Shown: piece by piece, positions 56,457 through 64,000 of the stretch | Layout: each line of letters opens with the position of its first letter | Numbering within the stretch: the first letter of the stretch is position 1 | NCBI GenBank assembly: GCA_028288585.1 | Contig: JAQBNL010000082.1 | Location: forward strand, 26,257-90,256 | Source of the DNA: Chitinophagaceae bacterium | GTDB lineage: Bacteria > Bacteroidota > Bacteroidia > Chitinophagales > Chitinophagaceae | Reading direction: 5' to 3' | DNA length: 64,000 nucleotides | The notes under the pieces: model-generated | Seen by the model: the letters and a program-made list of their open reading frames with translations, nothing else | What the model was told of the DNA's origin: nothing | Databases searched by the model: none | Made by a program: the position numbers and the translations under genes

Positions 56457-57546
56457 GATAGTCTCCATAGCAACTGCAGTTCCTCAATATAAACATGAGC
56501 AGGAAAGTATTCTCACTTTTATGCAGCATGTGTATGCCATGAATGAAGTTGATAAAAGAAAAATGAAATTTCTTTATCATCAAAGCGGTATTAATACAAG
56601 ATATTCTGTATTGCCTGATTATGGATTACCTGCCAACGACTGGGCTTTTTATCCGGCAACTGAAAATCTTGAGCCCTTTCCCAATCTTGAATTAAGGATG
56701 AAATGGTTTAATAAAACTGCGCCGCAATTATCTGTTTCTGCAATTGAAAAAAGCATTGCGAATAAAATAAAGAAAGAAGAGATAACACATCTTATTACTG
56801 TAACCTGCACCGGCATGAGCGCTCCGGGCCTTGATCTGCAGATAATGGAAGCGATGAACCTGCCTAACAATATCTTCAGAAGCTCTGTAAATTTTATGGG
56901 ATGTTATGCAGCTATACATGCATTAAAACTTGCAGATGCATTTTGCAATACTGATAAAACTGCTAAAGTGGTTATTGTATGCACAGAGCTTTGTACACTG
57001 CATTTTCAAAAAGAGAACTCAACAGACAATATCTCCTCAAGTTTATTGTTTGGCGATGGGGCAGCTGCAGTTCTGGTAACACATGAAGATGATAAACATG
57101 ATGGCCTAAGGATAAAAGATTTTTATTCTGAAGTAGCTTTTAAAGGCAAGAAAGACATGAGCTGGCAATTATCTTCTTCGGGATTTCTAATGACACTCTC
57201 AGGTTATATACCGGATCTTATTGAAGAAGACTTTAATTCTTTAACCGAAAATGCATTAAAACATGCATCATATAATAAAGAAGATATAACGCATTGGTGT
57301 GTTCACCCGGGAGGCAAAAAAATATTAAGTTCAATCCAAAAAAGTATCAATATTCCTCCCGAAGCTTTACAACATTCCTACAACGTATTAAAAGATTATG
57401 GCAACATGTCTTCTCCCACTATCCTGTTTGTTTTAAAAGAGATCATGAACGAGTTAGAAAACGCCCAAAATAAAAAAGCGAATATCTTAGGCGCAGCATT
57501 TGGCCCTGGCCTTACATTGGAGACATTTATATTATCTCATGACTAA
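56449..57546 (+). CDS. Type III polyketide synthase (chalcone/stilbene synthase-like)
   Basis: The 365-residue homodimeric ketosynthase has its catalytic triad visible: Cys152 in VNFMGCYAA, His286 in CVHPGGKK and Asn319 in DYGNMSS. TCTGMSAPGLDLQIM and GAAFGPGLTLE are conserved. It condenses malonyl-CoA on an acyl starter to give resorcinols, pyrones or phloroglucinols. The start is TTG, inside the end of the ubiA-like gene; its own stop overlaps the methyltransferase ATG by 8 bases. Confidence 0.92.
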   Translation: MSKIVSIATAVPQYKHEQESILTFMQHVYAMNEVDKRKMKFLYHQSGINTRYSVLPDYGLPANDWAFYPATENLEPFPNLELRMKWFNKTAPQLSVSAIEKSIANKIKKEEITHLITVTCTGMSAPGLDLQIMEAMNLPNNIFRSSVNFMGCYAAIHALKLADAFCNTDKTAKVVIVCTELCTLHFQKENSTDNISSSLLFGDGAAAVLVTHEDDKHDGLRIKDFYSEVAFKGKKDMSWQLSSSGFLMTLSGYIPDLIEEDFNSLTENALKHASYNKEDITHWCVHPGGKKILSSIQKSINIPPEALQHSYNVLKDYGNMSSPTILFVLKEIMNELENAQNKKANILGAAFGPGLTLETFILSHD

Positions 57547-58252
57547 TTTTAGCAAACGCTTATCCCAAAAGGAATTAATAGATGAAGAAGGCATTCCCTT
57601 TGCTGATATTCAGCAGAACATGAAAGAACTGGATTTTATCAATACTCATCTCGGTGGGCATACGATAACTATAGAAGGATTTGAAAAATTGGCAGGAGAA
57701 AGAAAAACCATTTCAATTTGCGAGATAGGTTGTGGCGGCGGTGATAACCTTAACGCTATTTACAGGTGCTGCAGTAAAAAGAATATCCATCTAAAATTTA
57801 CCGGGATTGATATAAATGCTGATTGCATTGCTTATGCTAAAAAAAACACAGCCATACCTGATGAGAACTATATTGTTTCCGATTATAAAAATGTTGATTT
57901 CGGAAATGAGAAACCAGACATAATTTTCACTTCCCTGTTTTGCCACCATTTTAGTGATGAAGAATTAATTGCAATGCTGCAATGGATGAAAACAAATGCA
58001 AAGCTTGGATTTTTTATTAATGACCTTCACCGGCATCCCATAGCATATTACTTTATCAAGCTTACCACTACATTTATTTCCCGCTCATATCTTGTAAAAA
58101 ATGATGCGCCCATTTCTGTTTTAAAAGGATTTAAAAAAAGGGAATGGAAAAGTATTCTTCATAAAGCTGGAATAACAAATTATTCTATCAAATGGAAATG
58201 GGCATTCAGGTATTTAATAATAGCCCCTTGTCTCCCCGAAGGGGTAACTTAA
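57539..58252 (+). CDS. SAM-dependent methyltransferase
   Basis: A 237-residue class I methyltransferase: motif I ICEIGCGGGDNLNAI, motif II GIDINADCIAYA, and post-I DIIFTSLFCHHFSDEEL. The ATG at 57539, overlapping the PKS stop, is preferred over an upstream in-frame ATG at 57500 that would read through PKS sequence. It probably O- or C-methylates the polyketide, as SrsB or BpsB do in other phyla. Its last residues (APCLPEGVT) are encoded by a repeat that continues into the next gene. Confidence 0.87.
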   Translation: MTNFSKRLSQKELIDEEGIPFADIQQNMKELDFINTHLGGHTITIEGFEKLAGERKTISICEIGCGGGDNLNAIYRCCSKKNIHLKFTGIDINADCIAYAKKNTAIPDENYIVSDYKNVDFGNEKPDIIFTSLFCHHFSDEELIAMLQWMKTNAKLGFFINDLHRHPIAYYFIKLTTTFISRSYLVKNDAPISVLKGFKKREWKSILHKAGITNYSIKWKWAFRYLIIAPCLPEGVT

Positions 58253-58318
58253 TAAAATGGATACCCCTATCACTAATAAAGAGTCGGGTTTAGGTTCTCC
58301 GTTGGGGGAACAGGGGGC
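58223..58318. repeat. GC-rich repeat spanning the methyltransferase/flavoprotein junction
   Basis: GCCCCTTGTCTCCCCGAAGGGG (as GCCCCTTG then CTCCCCGAAGGGG) at the end of one gene is followed, in the next gene, by TCTCCGTTGGGGGAACAGGGGGCC. The AGGGGGCC edge matches the fadN-like and metG copies. It encodes the C-terminus APCLPEGVT and the N-terminal lead SGLGSPLGEQGAD. Confidence 0.65.
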
Positions 58319-59438
58319 CGATGTTACTGTTATTGGCGGCGGACTGGCGGGACTTTCATTATCTATACAATTATCAAAAGCTGGCTATAATGTTATTCTG
58401 TTTGAAAAAGAAAAATGTCCATTTCATAAAGTCTGTGGTGAATATATAAGTTTGGAAAGCTGGGGTTTTATTAAAAGACTTGGATTGGATTTAGAAGAAT
58501 TGAACTTACCTGTTATTAAAAAACTGATTGTTTCTTCCCCCAACGGAAAATGTATTGAACAGGAATTGCCATTAGGCGGTTTTGGTATAAGCAGGTATAC
58601 GTTGGATTATGAATTAAGTAAGATCGCAAAACATACAGGTGTAAAAATTTATGAAGAAACAAAAGTGAATGATATCGTTTTTAAAGATGATCGATTTAAT
58701 ATTTTAATGTCAGCATTTACAATTCAATCAAAAGTTGCAGCCGGCACCTTTGGCAAGAGAAGTAACCTTGATGTAAAATGGTCAAGGGATTTTATCCGGA
58801 AAAAAAACAATAAGCTAAATAATTATATAGGCATTAAATATCATGTAGAAACCAATTTCCCTGTAGATACAATCGCACTTCACAATTTTAAAGATGGCTA
58901 TTGCGGCATTTCTAAAATAGAGGATGATAAATATTGTCTTTGCTATCTTACTACTGCACAAAATTTAAAGGCTAATAATAATTCTATTACAGAAATGGAA
59001 AGAAACATTCTTCATAAAAATCCATTTCTAAAACAGATATTTTCTTCTGTAGAATTTTTACCATCCTTTCCTGTCACCATTTCACAAATAAGCTTTGATA
59101 AAAAATTACAGGTGGAAAATAATGTATTGATGATCGGCGATGCTGCAGGAATGATAACTCCTCTTTGCGGTAATGGTATGAGCATGGCGCTGCATGGAAG
59201 TAAAATTGCCTTCACTTGTATTGATGACTTCCTGCAAAAAAAAATAAGCAGAAAGCAAATGGAAGAGCAATATGCAAAAGAATGGAAGCAGCAATTTGCC
59301 GGCAGGCTGCGAATGGGAAGAACAATTCAGCGCCTTTTTGGAAAAGAAATGCTAACCAACCTGTTTATCTCTTTTGTAAAACCATTCCCATCAATTATTC
59401 GCACTTTAATAAGGTCAACCCATGGAAAGCCATTTTAG
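58257..59438 (+). CDS. FAD-dependent oxidoreductase (geranylgeranyl reductase/hydroxylase-like)
   Basis: The 393-residue flavoprotein has the dinucleotide fold VIGGGLAGLSLSIQLSKAG after a ~22-residue lead encoded by a repeat, the KVCGEYIS loop, and the second FAD motif VLMIGDAAGMITPLCGNGMSMAL. It resembles the geranylgeranyl reductase / UbiH-like group. In the operon it could hydroxylate the phenolic ring to a quinone precursor, or saturate prenyl double bonds. It begins 4 bases after the methyltransferase stop and ends 12 bases before the DCC gene. Confidence 0.85.
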   Translation: MDTPITNKESGLGSPLGEQGADVTVIGGGLAGLSLSIQLSKAGYNVILFEKEKCPFHKVCGEYISLESWGFIKRLGLDLEELNLPVIKKLIVSSPNGKCIEQELPLGGFGISRYTLDYELSKIAKHTGVKIYEETKVNDIVFKDDRFNILMSAFTIQSKVAAGTFGKRSNLDVKWSRDFIRKKNNKLNNYIGIKYHVETNFPVDTIALHNFKDGYCGISKIEDDKYCLCYLTTAQNLKANNNSITEMERNILHKNPFLKQIFSSVEFLPSFPVTISQISFDKKLQVENNVLMIGDAAGMITPLCGNGMSMALHGSKIAFTCIDDFLQKKISRKQMEEQYAKEWKQQFAGRLRMGRTIQRLFGKEMLTNLFISFVKPFPSIIRTLIRSTHGKPF

Positions 59439-59450
59439 TAACTTTGCATT

Positions 59451-59849
59451 ATGGAACAGCCAATCGTTTTATTTGATGGTGTTTGCAATTTATGCAACAG
59501 CGCTGTTCAGTTTATAATTAAACACGACAAAAAAAATGTGTTCAGGTTTACAGCATTACAATCTGAAACAGGACAGGAACTTTTAGCTCAATATAATTTT
59601 CCCCTTAATGAACTCAACTCTTTTATCCTTATTGAAAATAATAAAGCATATAACAGATCAACCGGTGCATTAAAAGTTGTAAAAAAATTCAGGGGGTTAT
59701 GGCCTTTGTTATATGGCTTTATTATTATCCCCAAATTTTTAAGAGATGGTATTTATAATTGGGTAGGAAGAAACCGCTACAAATGGTTTGGTAAAAAAGA
59801 CGAATGTATGGTGCCCACACCCGAATTAAAGGCAAGATTTTTGAACTGA
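59451..59849 (+). CDS. DCC-family (DUF393) thiol-disulfide oxidoreductase-like protein
   Basis: This 132-residue protein opens with LFDGVCNLCNSAVQFIIKHD, the DGxCxxC signature of the DCC family, then FRFTALQSETGQELL and RSTGALKVV. The two Cys suggest a redox role, but no enzyme function is proven. Close spacing puts it in the polyketide operon. Confidence 0.88.
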   Translation: MEQPIVLFDGVCNLCNSAVQFIIKHDKKNVFRFTALQSETGQELLAQYNFPLNELNSFILIENNKAYNRSTGALKVVKKFRGLWPLLYGFIIIPKFLRDGIYNWVGRNRYKWFGKKDECMVPTPELKARFLN

Positions 59850-59859
59850 TATTTCGGCA

Positions 59860-59877
59860 TCCCGATAGCTAACGGGA
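59860..59877. repeat. Near-perfect palindrome between the DCC and CoA-binding genes
   Basis: TCCCGATAGCTAACGGGA is self-complementary except for one pair near its centre. It could form a short hairpin at the end of the operon. Confidence 0.55.
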
Positions 59878-59881
59878 CAAT

Positions 59882-60256
59882 ATGACAAGCATGGGAAATA
59901 AAAAAACATTGGTACTGGGTGCATCTACAAATCCTGCACGCTATAGCTACCTCGCTGTAAATAAATTATCAAGGTATAATCATCCTGTAATTGGCATTGG
60001 CAAACGAAAAGGTAAAGTAGCGGATGTGGAAATTGAAACAGAACAAAAACAATTTGAAGACGTCGATACAATTACCCTCTATCTCAATCCTCAAAATCAA
60101 AAACAGTATTACGATTATATTATCTCCCTAAAACCTAAAAGGATAATATTTAATCCCGGCACAGAAAATCCGGAGCTTTATAAACTTGCGAGGGAAAATA
60201 ATATCCAGGTACTGGAAGCCTGTACACTGGTAATGCTTAGCACAGGCCAGTACTAA
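59882..60256 (+). CDS. CoA-binding domain protein (YccU-like)
   Basis: The 124-residue Rossmann-like protein has TLVLGASTNPARYSYLAVNKL, VIGIGKRKG, TLYLNPQNQKQYYDYIISL and VLEACTLVMLST, the CoA-binding YccU/COG1832 pattern. A second ATG three codons in (59891) is also possible. The ligand is likely CoA or a nucleotide; its role is unknown. Confidence 0.87.
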   Translation: MTSMGNKKTLVLGASTNPARYSYLAVNKLSRYNHPVIGIGKRKGKVADVEIETEQKQFEDVDTITLYLNPQNQKQYYDYIISLKPKRIIFNPGTENPELYKLARENNIQVLEACTLVMLSTGQY

Positions 60257-60345
60257 TACGTAGTAATTTTTCTACCCTTTTTTCTTCAATTTTTTTTACC
60301 TGATTAACAATTTTTTACAAAGAGTGGCGTTTTATGTTTATCCAG

Positions 60346-60353
60346 TATTTTTG
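60346..60353 (+). promoter_or_regulatory. Possible -7 promoter element for the secreted protein/protease pair
   Basis: TATTTTTG matches TAnnTTTG, 22 bases before the ATG at 60376, in a 119-base gap. No clear -33 element was seen. Confidence 0.35.
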
Positions 60354-60375
60354 AAAAAACCAAAAATTCCAAACT

Positions 60376-60828
60376 ATGAAACGCATATACAAAGCAGCAA
60401 TGCTTTTTACCTTGCTTATATCTTTTAACAGCGCCAAGGCACAGATTGTTACAGAAAGAAGGCCACAGCTGTTTGCAGGGTTTGCCAAAACAATCAACTT
60501 TCCTAAAACAGAATTAGAAAAAATATTTACTACCCCCGAAGGCAGAACTATAAAACTATCCCTGGCTGATAATGTTGGCCTAACGGGTGTTATTACTTCA
60601 TCAATTCAACGCTATCATAATTTACAAAGTGTTATTGTAAAATTGAATAATCTTGATAATACGGTTTTCGGTATTTCTAAAAGAACTAATGATGATAACT
60701 CTATAACATATATTGGAAGAATCATCAATACAAAATATGCTGATGCCTTTGAACTAAAGACAGATGCAAATGGCAACTATTTTATAAACAAAAAGAATAC
60801 GGCAGACTTAATAGAAGATCACGAGTAG
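60376..60828 (+). CDS. Hypothetical secreted protein, 150 aa
   Basis: A signal peptide (MLFTLLISFNSAKAQ within the first 23 residues) precedes a ~125-residue domain with alternating hydrophobic strands (GRTIKLSLADNVGLTGVITSS; HNLQSVIVKLNNL). No family recognised. The gene lies 56 bases upstream of the metalloprotease gene on the same strand and may encode a partner, inhibitor or chaperone of that enzyme (inference from position only). Confidence 0.68.
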   Translation: MKRIYKAAMLFTLLISFNSAKAQIVTERRPQLFAGFAKTINFPKTELEKIFTTPEGRTIKLSLADNVGLTGVITSSIQRYHNLQSVIVKLNNLDNTVFGISKRTNDDNSITYIGRIINTKYADAFELKTDANGNYFINKKNTADLIEDHE

Positions 60829-60884
60829 ATAGCGATCTCCTGTAAAAAAAATCCTAACATCCAAACCTCTTTAAAACCACGAAC

Positions 60885-62477
60885 ATGAAAAAATCCTATA
60901 CGCTTATGGTATTGTGGGCTTTACTCACCTCACTAAACGCTATAAGTTTACCCAAGCTCAGCAGCTTCCCTTCAGCTCAGGCTACCATCTTTCTTGATTT
61001 CGACGGACAAACTGTTATATCATCAGTATGGAATAACGGCAATCCATTAGTATGTGCTGTTTCCGGAATGACAGATACACAAATTACCGAGATTTTTAAC
61101 AGGGTATCAGAAGACTACAGGCCCTTTAATATAAATATTACCACAGACTCCACTGTATTTTTAGCAGCGCCTCTTACAAAAAGAATAAGAATTATTGTTA
61201 CACCTACCAGCAGCTGGTATACCGGTGTAGGTGGCATATCCTATACAGGTTCATTTACCTGGGGAGATGATACGCCGGGATTTGTATTTCCCGACAGGCT
61301 TGGTAACAATCCCAAAATAGTGGCCGAATGCTGCACGCATGAAAGTGGCCATACAGTAGGCTTATCTCATCAATCAAAATATAGTAACACATGCACTTTG
61401 ATAGATACTTACAATGCAGGGATTGGTACAGGAGAAATAGGCTGGGCACCGGTTATGGGAAACAGCTATTATAAAAATTTAACAGGATGGAATAATGGGC
61501 CTACTCCTAATGGCTGTAATGCGGCACAGGATAATCTTTCTATAATAACAACACAAAATGGATTTACATACAGAACCGACGATTACGGCAACGATGCCAG
61601 CAATCCATCTGTAATTACGATTCCCAACCAGTCATTCTCAACAACAGGTATAATAACTACGCCTACAGATAAAGATGCATTTAAATTTGTTTTTACTGCA
61701 AGGGGTGCATTTCATTTAGATGCAACTCCGTTTTCAGTAGGTCCTAATTTGGATGGGGCCGATCTGGATATTAAGCTAACGCTGCAGAATTCAGGACTTC
61801 AAACTATTGGAACTTATGATCTTGCTACATTATTAAATGCAACAATTGATACCACACTAAATGCAGGAACCTATTATGTTACTGTACTGGGAACAGGAAA
61901 TGCAAATACAACTAATTATGGAAGCCTGGGTTCCTATTCTGTAAGTGGAACTTTTGTTCCCGAAGCAGGCCCGCTACCTATAAGAGAGGTAGCATTAACT
62001 GGCAAAGTAGATAATAGCAAACATAATTTAAGCTGGAATATTATCGCTGATGAGCCAATTAAAACAATTGTTGTACAAAGCTCAACAGATGGAAGATTCT
62101 TTAGCACCATTGCAACACTTGGCCCCAAGGAAACCAGTTTTAGTTATACGCCAGGCATAAATGCAGATATTTTTTACAAGCTGAAAGTTACCTCAGTAAT
62201 TGACCAGACAGTTTTCTCAAATGTTATAACATTAAAATCTGCAGCCATAACTGAAAAATTATTTAAAGTATCAACATTTGTTCATGATGAAGTAGTAGTG
62301 AATGCAACAGCAAATTATCAGTATCAACTGGCAGATATACATGGCAGAATTCTGGAAACAGGAAGCCATAACGCAGGAACTAACAGGATAAATGTAAGCA
62401 ACATCCCTAACGGTGTGTATATAATACAAATGATAACCAACAATCAAAGACAAACAGAACGAATTATAAAACAGTAA
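60885..62477 (+). CDS. Secreted metzincin protease with PPC domain and T9SS tail
   Basis: The 530-residue protein has a signal peptide (to about residue 20) and a metzincin catalytic domain with HESGHTVGLSH (zinc ligands His152, His156, His162; Glu153) and a possible Met-turn at Met191. A bacterial pre-peptidase C-terminal (PPC) domain spans about 245-360. A type IX sorting domain ends the protein (NIPNGVYIIQMITNNQRQTE). It should be exported through the T9SS to the cell surface. Reprolysin-like M12/M84 relatives are the closest class by motif. Confidence 0.85.
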   Translation: MKKSYTLMVLWALLTSLNAISLPKLSSFPSAQATIFLDFDGQTVISSVWNNGNPLVCAVSGMTDTQITEIFNRVSEDYRPFNINITTDSTVFLAAPLTKRIRIIVTPTSSWYTGVGGISYTGSFTWGDDTPGFVFPDRLGNNPKIVAECCTHESGHTVGLSHQSKYSNTCTLIDTYNAGIGTGEIGWAPVMGNSYYKNLTGWNNGPTPNGCNAAQDNLSIITTQNGFTYRTDDYGNDASNPSVITIPNQSFSTTGIITTPTDKDAFKFVFTARGAFHLDATPFSVGPNLDGADLDIKLTLQNSGLQTIGTYDLATLLNATIDTTLNAGTYYVTVLGTGNANTTNYGSLGSYSVSGTFVPEAGPLPIREVALTGKVDNSKHNLSWNIIADEPIKTIVVQSSTDGRFFSTIATLGPKETSFSYTPGINADIFYKLKVTSVIDQTVFSNVITLKSAAITEKLFKVSTFVHDEVVVNATANYQYQLADIHGRILETGSHNAGTNRINVSNIPNGVYIIQMITNNQRQTERIIKQ

Positions 62478-62499
62478 GGTAGATTCATGTGTAAGTTAA

Positions 62500-62529
62500 G
62501 GGCCGGCGTTAGGGGCCGGTCCCTTTTTT
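62500..62529 (+). terminator. Terminator 1 after the secreted protease
   Basis: GGGCCGGC / GCCGGTCCC stem (one bulge) with a T6 tail, 22 bases past the stop codon. Confidence 0.8.
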
Positions 62530-62622
62530 ATCTCATGTTTACCTGAACATCCAAACAAATCCCTAAGGAATTAAACAAAAGAAAGGCATTAAGATAGTAA
62601 GGTAGATTCATGTGTAAGTTAA

Positions 62623-62651
62623 GGGTCAGCGTTAGGGGCTGGCCCTTTTTT
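62623..62651 (+). terminator. Terminator 2 (duplicate) downstream
   Basis: GGGTCAGC / GCTGGCCC forms an 8-bp stem with one G-U pair, followed by T6. It differs from terminator 1 at paired positions in a way that keeps pairing. Confidence 0.8.
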
Positions 62652-62822
62652 ATTTTTATGAGTTAAGAATCTTGTTACCCACATTATTCTCCTGTTAATC
62701 TCATCGGTCCCGATTACTTCGGGCCTTCATTCATCTTCAGTAATATCCCGCAGCTTTTAATATTTGTTCTATAAAAACTTTTTAGTGTATTATTTTTCGG
62801 TAATTTTAAAAAACCCAATTAT

Positions 62823-63296
62823 ATGCATTGGAGAAGATTTAATGGAGACCCAATAGAACTTCCGATAAAAAACGCTGTAGAAGCAGCGATAGTAAGAGAA
62901 ACCCATGCAGGCTTTCATTTAAAAGTTTGCATTGGCACCGACAGCCAGATAAAAGGCGCCGACACCGAATTTGCAACAGTCATAGTTTTTTTGCGTGAAG
63001 GCCATGGCGGCTTTATGTTCATCCATAACGAAAAGACAAAGCACGTTTACAGCATTAAAGAACGTATGTTGGTAGAAGTAGCCAAGAGTATAGAGATCGC
63101 TTATGAATTATGCGATCTTTTTACTTTATACGATGTTGATATGGAAGTGCATGCTGACATAAATACTAATCCTTCATTTAAAAGTAATGAAGCTTTGCGG
63201 GAAGCCATGGGATACATTCTGGGAATGGGCTTTGCCTTTAAAGCCAAGCCGGAAGCCTTTGCCAGCAGCAGTTGTGCCAATAAGATGGTGAATTAG
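62823..63296 (+). CDS. DUF458 (YkuK-like) ribonuclease H-fold protein
   Basis: The 157-residue protein has the YkuK pattern: CIGTDSQIKGADTEFATVIVF (with an RNase H-type Asp), YSIKERMLVEVAKSIEIAYEL, VDMEVHADINTNPSFKSNEALREAMGYI. The retained acidic residues suggest a nuclease-like fold. Function not established. It stands alone after the protease terminators. Confidence 0.88.
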   Translation: MHWRRFNGDPIELPIKNAVEAAIVRETHAGFHLKVCIGTDSQIKGADTEFATVIVFLREGHGGFMFIHNEKTKHVYSIKERMLVEVAKSIEIAYELCDLFTLYDVDMEVHADINTNPSFKSNEALREAMGYILGMGFAFKAKPEAFASSSCANKMVN

Positions 63297-63342
63297 GGTC
63301 TTAATTAATTTAAGTTTATCTTATTCATCTAATACAAAACAT

Positions 63343-63594
63343 ATGATTGAGAAAGTAATTATGATTATTGCACTAATAGGCATATTTATCATTGGCAGAT
63401 ACGCAAGACAGAAATACATGGAAACAAAAAAAGGATTGCTTATATTTTTTCTGATCTTTCTCACATTGATAATAGCATTCACAATTGATCTGATAGATCA
63501 CTTCAGTTACACCCGTTTCTTGGTGCTTACGATTATAATTATGTTGGGTGCGTTTGATTATTATAAAAGATTTCAAAAACTAAAACATGGATGA
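63343..63594 (+). CDS. Small membrane protein, 83 aa
   Basis: The product has three hydrophobic stretches (about residues 4-18, 29-46 and 57-70) with short charged loops. No family recognised. It lies 46 bases after the DUF458 gene and ends 2 bases from the stop of engB on the other strand. Confidence 0.6.
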   Translation: MIEKVIMIIALIGIFIIGRYARQKYMETKKGLLIFFLIFLTLIIAFTIDLIDHFSYTRFLVLTIIIMLGAFDYYKRFQKLKHG

Positions 63595-63596
63595 AT

Positions 63597-64000
63597 TTAA
63601 ACCGGATTTTTGTAATCTTCATTCTTCTCTTCTACCAAATTCAATATCTTATCTCTCCCCATCTTCTTTACTGCACTGGTAACAAAATGTTGCGGCAAAA
63701 ATTGCCATGTTTCTCTCATCTTTTCCAAAAACGCTTTTACATTTTTACTAACCTTTGCCTGTGTTTCTTTATCAGCTTTTGTAAAGATCAATGTAAATGG
63801 CACGTCCCATTTTCTAAGCTGGGAAAGAAATTCAATATCTATTTTTTGTGGCGAATGCCGGGAATCTATTAATACAAAAACCTGTTGCAGGTTCTCTCTT
63901 TTACGTAAATAATTTTCTATCATTTGCTCCCACCTTCTCCTGCTTCTTTGGGATATTTTTGCAAAGCCATAGCCGGGAAGATCAACTAAATACCATCTTA
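63597..64000 (-). CDS. engB: Ribosome biogenesis GTP-binding protein YsxC/EngB (5' end outside window)
   Basis: The visible 134 residues are the C-terminal two-thirds of EngB. The frame continues to the window edge through RWYLVDLPGYGFAKIS (G3, DLPG), then FVLIDSRHSPQ, the G4 motif FTKADK and the G5-like TSAVKKMGRDKIL. This GTPase assists large-subunit assembly. The P-loop lies beyond base 64000. Confidence 0.92.
   Translation of the reverse strand, partial: RWYLVDLPGYGFAKISQRSRRRWEQMIENYLRKRENLQQVFVLIDSRHSPQKIDIEFLSQLRKWDVPFTLIFTKADKETQAKVSKNVKAFLEKMRETWQFLPQHFVTSAVKKMGRDKILNLVEEKNEDYKNPV

Larger units (their letters stand above)
62473..62651 (+). repeat. Direct repeat carrying a duplicated terminator
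   Basis: Two ~56-base copies (62473-62529 and 62596-62651) begin with AGTAAGGTAGATTCATGTGT and end in a GC hairpin plus T run, 123 bases apart. The first begins at the protease stop codon. The rest of this ~345-base gene-free stretch up to 62823 shows only a small CCCGATTACTTCGGG palindrome near 62708. Confidence 0.85.

Overview
The window looks like a chromosomal segment of an AT-rich member of the Bacteroidota, most likely Chitinophagaceae-like. The evidence is the Bacteroidota-type dcw cluster, a separate atpD-atpC pair, a type IX secretion sorting tail on a secreted protease, weak or absent Shine-Dalgarno sites, TAnnTTTG-like promoter elements, and a MurE carrying the DNPR signature of meso-diaminopimelate users. 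No CRISPR array, prophage, tRNA, rRNA or classical insertion sequence was seen.

Layout. Positions 1-15955 hold metabolic and envelope genes: the end of an epimerase, an ABC exporter pair, an M43 lipoprotein protease, an aldo/keto reductase, a dipeptidyl peptidase IV, a FadN-type beta-oxidation enzyme, metG, two tandem LD-carboxypeptidases and two tandem alpha/beta hydrolases. Positions 16046-21955 form a potassium module: two Kup paralogues bracket a shortened KdpD and a KdpE. Positions 22068-28078 carry a PAS histidine kinase, a cyclophilin, CAP and DUF922 secreted proteins, an MFS carrier and PepE. A small GIY-YIG nuclease gene flanked by inverted repeats (28118-28550) sits just downstream of ftsZ. 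Positions 28817-45865 are the complete leftward dcw operon (mraZ, rsmH, ftsL, ftsI with PASTA, murE, mraY, murD, ftsW, murG, murC, ftsQ, ftsA, ftsZ), led by a three-repeat MraZ operator. Positions 45995-55053 hold DUF3052, an orphan histidine kinase, YqgE, an acyltransferase, atpDC, dnaX and the pyruvate dehydrogenase E2 gene. Positions 55181-60256 form a probable biosynthetic operon: VOC protein, UbiA prenyltransferase, type III polyketide synthase, methyltransferase, FAD oxidoreductase, DCC protein and CoA-binding protein. The end holds a secreted metalloprotease with duplicated terminators, a DUF458 protein and a partial engB.

The most interesting signals are these. (1) The type III PKS/UbiA/methyltransferase/flavoprotein operon is probably for a prenylated or alkylated phenolic lipid or quinone. 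(2) A family of palindromic repeats has entered coding sequence in frame in four genes (fadN-like, metG, murC and the methyltransferase/flavoprotein junction). (3) The GIY-YIG gene with inverted terminal repeats resembles a minimal mobile unit. (4) dnaX has an A9 run at which either frameshift stops within a few codons, which suggests tau/gamma production by slippage. (5) A Kup/KdpDE potassium locus lacks KdpFABC, and its two kup genes share 80 identical bases. (6) The spacer between ftsL and ftsI holds a 19-bp-arm inverted repeat.

All calls come from reading the sequence. No database search was run, so family names rest on recognised motifs and gene order.
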